Positions 40,917 to 43,436 of a DNA stretch of 43,436 nt are shown here, piece after piece (the first letter of the stretch is position 1; every line of letters begins with the position of its first letter). Source of the DNA: Planctomycetaceae bacterium (GTDB taxonomy: Bacteria; Planctomycetota; Phycisphaerae; SM23-33); contig JAJFVE010000039.1 of assembly GCA_021371965.1 (NCBI GenBank), forward strand, positions 1-43,436. The letters are read 5' to 3'. The notes under the pieces are model-generated. The model searched no databases. It was given only the letters and a program-made list of their open reading frames with translations, and was not told the origin of the DNA. The translations under genes and the position numbers were made by a program.

Positions 40917-41355
40917 ATATATAGCGGTGCCGGTCATCAACCTTTGGGACGTTAACCATCCTTGCACTTTGTTGTACTTTTCACAGCAGGTTCTCGGTTC
41001 CAAAAGACACCCGACTCGGGTAACAATTGTCTTTTCTTGTCTGTTTTTCGCGAGATTCAGAAAGCCGTATTCTTTTAACAATTTAATTTACAATTACTTA
41101 TGTAAACCGAGTCATTGTCCGCCCCTTCGGCCAGACAATGCATCCGTCGCTCAACTGAAGGTTTCCAGATATATACCAACTGCTTCCAGATTTTGCCCAT
41201 TGGCGATTTTGGGTTATGCGATTATCATACATCGATAATTGCCCCGTTTTGTACCCGGGAGAAGCCGTCATATTTTCGGCTGGGCCAGCAGAGGCGGAGG
41301 CGGGCATGTCGTTTCAGACCGCAGAGCTATTCTGTTCACAAAAACGAGGATGAAA
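40917..41355 (+). other. AT-rich leader before the autotransporter-repeat gene
   Basis: About 440 bp with much lower GC than the surroundings and no gene I can support. It contains inverted repeats CATTGTC...GACAATG (41113-41119 with 41134-41140), ATTATC...GATAAT near 41221, and AGCCG...CGGCT near 41268. It may hold a distant promoter and a structured 5' leader; I do not recognise a known riboswitch. Confidence 0.5.
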
Positions 41356-43436
41356 ATGAAACGCGTGGCAATAGGATCGTTGGCTGCATTCTTGACTGTG
41401 GTTTTGGGACTGGCTTGTGGGGCTCAGGCCAGCAGTGCCTGGGATTTTACGCCCATCAACTGGACCGGCGCAACGAACAACGTCTGGGCAAATACTGGCA
41501 ATTGGAGCGGGGGTGCCGTGCCCATAACCAGGTTCAACGCTCCGTCTTTCATCAATGGCGGCAACGGGAATACGACCATTGATCTTGGCACCGGTGCGAC
41601 AGCGGAATACATCATTTTTGATACGGCCAACGCCGCCTCGTACACAATTGGCAGCGGCGGAGTCGGCGCACAGAACCTCACGTTCTACACGGCAAATCGT
41701 GCCAGGATTGTGATGAACTCCACGGTTGCCAATGACGAGCTGTTCAACGCCAACGTAATTGTGGGAACGGGTAACACCGTCAGTGTTGTGCAGGACTCGC
41801 TCACAAACACCCTCACGTTCGCCGGGGATGTAAAAGCAGGCGCCATCGGTGCCAATACATTTGCCGTGTACGGTGCTGGCAATACCCTCGTCAACGGGGT
41901 CATGAGCAACGGCGCTGGCACGGGCACTCTGGCCTTGACCAAGGACGATGTTGGAACCCTGGTCCTCACCAACAACAATACCTACACCGGCGCCACGACC
42001 GTGAGGGGTGGTGTGTTGACCCTCAGACGCCAGACGGGATCGCTGTCCTCGAGTTCAGGCCTGACCTTCGGTGGCAAGGGCACCTTCAACTTCGACAACG
42101 CCGGCGCCTCCGGCGCCCTCTCTCAGAGCCTCGGCGCCCTGACCTTCAGCGCCGGCGAGGGCACGGTAAAGACCACCCGAACGGCTGACTTCGACGAGGC
42201 CATCACCTTCTCCTCCCTGGCCACGCGTGCGGCAGGCGCCACGGGGAACTTCGTCAACGGTGGCGGCGTCAACGGCGCTACCAACGGCTTCAACCTGACC
42301 GGCGCCGCGGCAGGCTTCATCAACACGGGCATCTTCTATGGCGGGTCAAACTACGCCGCCATGGACGGCGCCGGCACGTTCGTGCGTGCGTTGAATTACG
42401 GCGTCGATGCCAATACCGTCGCGGCCGATACCATTACTGCCAGCAAGCACGTGAAATTGACTGGCTCGCCGGCCAATCAGAACAGCATTGTGCTGCTGAG
42501 CCTGAACCTCTCCGGCGCCGGGGTGAACTGGACGCAGAACGCCTCGCAGACCTTGACCGTGCCAGGCATCCTCAAGTCCGGCGGCGGAACCAGCACCATC
42601 AGCGGCGGCACGGCCATCGCCGGAGGCGCCGAACTGGTGATCCGCACCGACACAGCCACGGACGTGCTGAACATCAACACCGCCATCACGGGCACGGCCC
42701 TGACCAAGAGCGGCGCCGGCAGGTTGGCTTTCAACGTCGCTAACGGATACACGGGCACGACGACGATCAACGCCGGAACCCTCGGTTACGGCGTCGACAA
42801 CGCTATCGCGTCCGGGGCCGTCACGATCAACGGCGGCACGCTCGACATGGGCAGCTACAGTGACACGGTCGGGGTCGTAACGTTAACGGCCGGATCGATT
42901 GTCGGCACTGGCACCCTGACGGGCTCCAGCTACACGATGAACAATACCGCCGACACCACCGTCAGTGCTGTTCTGGGTGGAACCGGTGCCCTGAGCAAAT
43001 CTAATTATGGCCCATTGAGCTTGTCTGGGGCGAATACCTACACTGGCGTCACGACGATCTCTCGAGGCATACTGGAAGTCTCTTCGTTGGCTGACGGCGG
43101 CAGCGCCAGCAGCATCGGCCAGTCCTCTAACGCGGCGACCAACCTTGTTTTTGCCGCCAATGACGGAGTCATCGGCACACTTCGTTACATTGGGTCCGGG
43201 TCAAGCACGGATCGCCTTTTCAAGATCAACACCTACAGCACGGCCGCGATCGATGCCTCCGGAACAGGGGCGATGAAATTCACCAATCCAGGGACACTGA
43301 CGATCTCGGGCACGAACTACAATACCACGCTCGAATTCACCGGGTCCAATACAGGTGACAACACGTTTTCTCCTATCATCCCCAATGGCAATGGCAGTAA
43401 TCCTGTTTATATCCTCAAGACCGGTTCGGGCAAATG
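41356..43436 (+). CDS. secreted protein with autotransporter-associated beta-strand repeats (partial, C-terminus outside window)
   Basis: Open from ATG 41356 to the last base (693 codons and two bases), so it runs off the window. GAGG lies six bases before this ATG; ATG 41350 is in frame but too close to it. Signal peptide ~1-27 (VAIGSLAAFLTVVLGLACGA, then QASSA). The rest is Gly/Thr/Asn/Ala-rich, with copies of the PATR beta-helix unit: LTKDDVGTLVLTNNNTYTGA-TTVRGGVLTL, LTKSGAGRLAFNVANGYTGT-TTINAGTL, and LSKSNYGPLSLSGANTYTGV-TTISRGILEV. In planctomycetes such proteins are huge surface proteins, often ending in PEP-CTERM anchors. The C-terminus and anchor are not visible. Confidence 0.88.
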   Translation, partial: MKRVAIGSLAAFLTVVLGLACGAQASSAWDFTPINWTGATNNVWANTGNWSGGAVPITRFNAPSFINGGNGNTTIDLGTGATAEYIIFDTANAASYTIGSGGVGAQNLTFYTANRARIVMNSTVANDELFNANVIVGTGNTVSVVQDSLTNTLTFAGDVKAGAIGANTFAVYGAGNTLVNGVMSNGAGTGTLALTKDDVGTLVLTNNNTYTGATTVRGGVLTLRRQTGSLSSSSGLTFGGKGTFNFDNAGASGALSQSLGALTFSAGEGTVKTTRTADFDEAITFSSLATRAAGATGNFVNGGGVNGATNGFNLTGAAAGFINTGIFYGGSNYAAMDGAGTFVRALNYGVDANTVAADTITASKHVKLTGSPANQNSIVLLSLNLSGAGVNWTQNASQTLTVPGILKSGGGTSTISGGTAIAGGAELVIRTDTATDVLNINTAITGTALTKSGAGRLAFNVANGYTGTTTINAGTLGYGVDNAIASGAVTINGGTLDMGSYSDTVGVVTLTAGSIVGTGTLTGSSYTMNNTADTTVSAVLGGTGALSKSNYGPLSLSGANTYTGVTTISRGILEVSSLADGGSASSIGQSSNAATNLVFAANDGVIGTLRYIGSGSSTDRLFKINTYSTAAIDASGTGAMKFTNPGTLTISGTNYNTTLEFTGSNTGDNTFSPIIPNGNGSNPVYILKTGSGK

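Noticed and set aside
41115..41582. 155-codon plus-strand frame in the leader region.
   Set aside because: It overlaps the signal peptide of the autotransporter-repeat protein in another frame and has no protein-like features.
1..43436. tRNA or rRNA genes.
   Set aside because: No cloverleaf-compatible segment with a T-loop consensus or rRNA signature was found by eye; a covariance-model scan would be decisive.

Overview
The window is about 43 kb of GC-rich DNA (roughly 65% by eye) with dense, conventionally spaced bacterial genes. A phylum Planctomycetota origin, probably a Phycisphaerae-like lineage, is suggested by several features together: a very long protein with a DnaJ-like N-terminus and NPCBM modules, a bacterial alpha-2-macroglobulin, a type IV prepilin-like protein of the planctomycete secreted style, a GH95 fucosidase beside TIM-barrel and Gfo/Idh/MocA enzymes, an autotransporter-repeat protein, and intergenic DNA crowded with palindromic word-like repeats. 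The phylum call is inference; no rRNA or tRNA gene is visible.

Layout. 1-6.3 kb: the end of an alpha-2-macroglobulin gene, then a 1.7-thousand-residue DnaJ-like/NPCBM membrane protein on the minus strand. 6.4-12 kb: msrB, a gspE-gspF-gspF-like pseudopilus assembly set, and an orphan hypE. 12-12.5 kb: a lower-GC unknown gene framed by inverted copies of a dispersed repeat. 12.5-16.9 kb: a histidine kinase/response regulator pair preceded by three tandem exported PepSY-like proteins; an 11-bp-period direct repeat that looks like the regulator's binding site occurs before three of these genes. 17-19.6 kb: topA. 19.9-23.5 kb: a CBM9-like exported protein, a membrane protein, a ribulose-phosphate 3-epimerase-like gene and a translationally coupled SDR dehydrogenase. 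23.6-26.3 kb: etfBA and an RsbU/SpoIIE-type phosphatase. 26.4-27.9 kb: a prepilin-like protein.

28-30.8 kb is the most unusual region. An Rrf2 regulator with an iron-sulphur-type cysteine set and a palindromic operator candidate precedes two overlapping genes. The first encodes an NqrA-like protein that has two RnfC-style 4Fe-4S motifs. The second encodes an NqrB/RnfD-like membrane protein that seems to have lost the loop carrying the covalent flavin. No other Nqr or Rnf subunit gene is present. This looks like a reduced, possibly undescribed, membrane redox module.

31-35.4 kb holds minus-strand carbohydrate genes (GH95 alpha-fucosidase, TIM-barrel isomerase, Gfo/Idh/MocA oxidoreductase). 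35.6-40.9 kb holds an FmdB zinc ribbon protein, a GT4 glycosyltransferase, and a 2-aminoethylphosphonate catabolic set: an OPA-type transporter, phnW and phnX. The window ends inside a secreted autotransporter-repeat protein (from 41356) preceded by about 440 bp of AT-rich leader.

Intergenic spaces hold at least eight different families of short palindromic or tandem repeats. Some supply stop codons or extend reading frames at gene edges.
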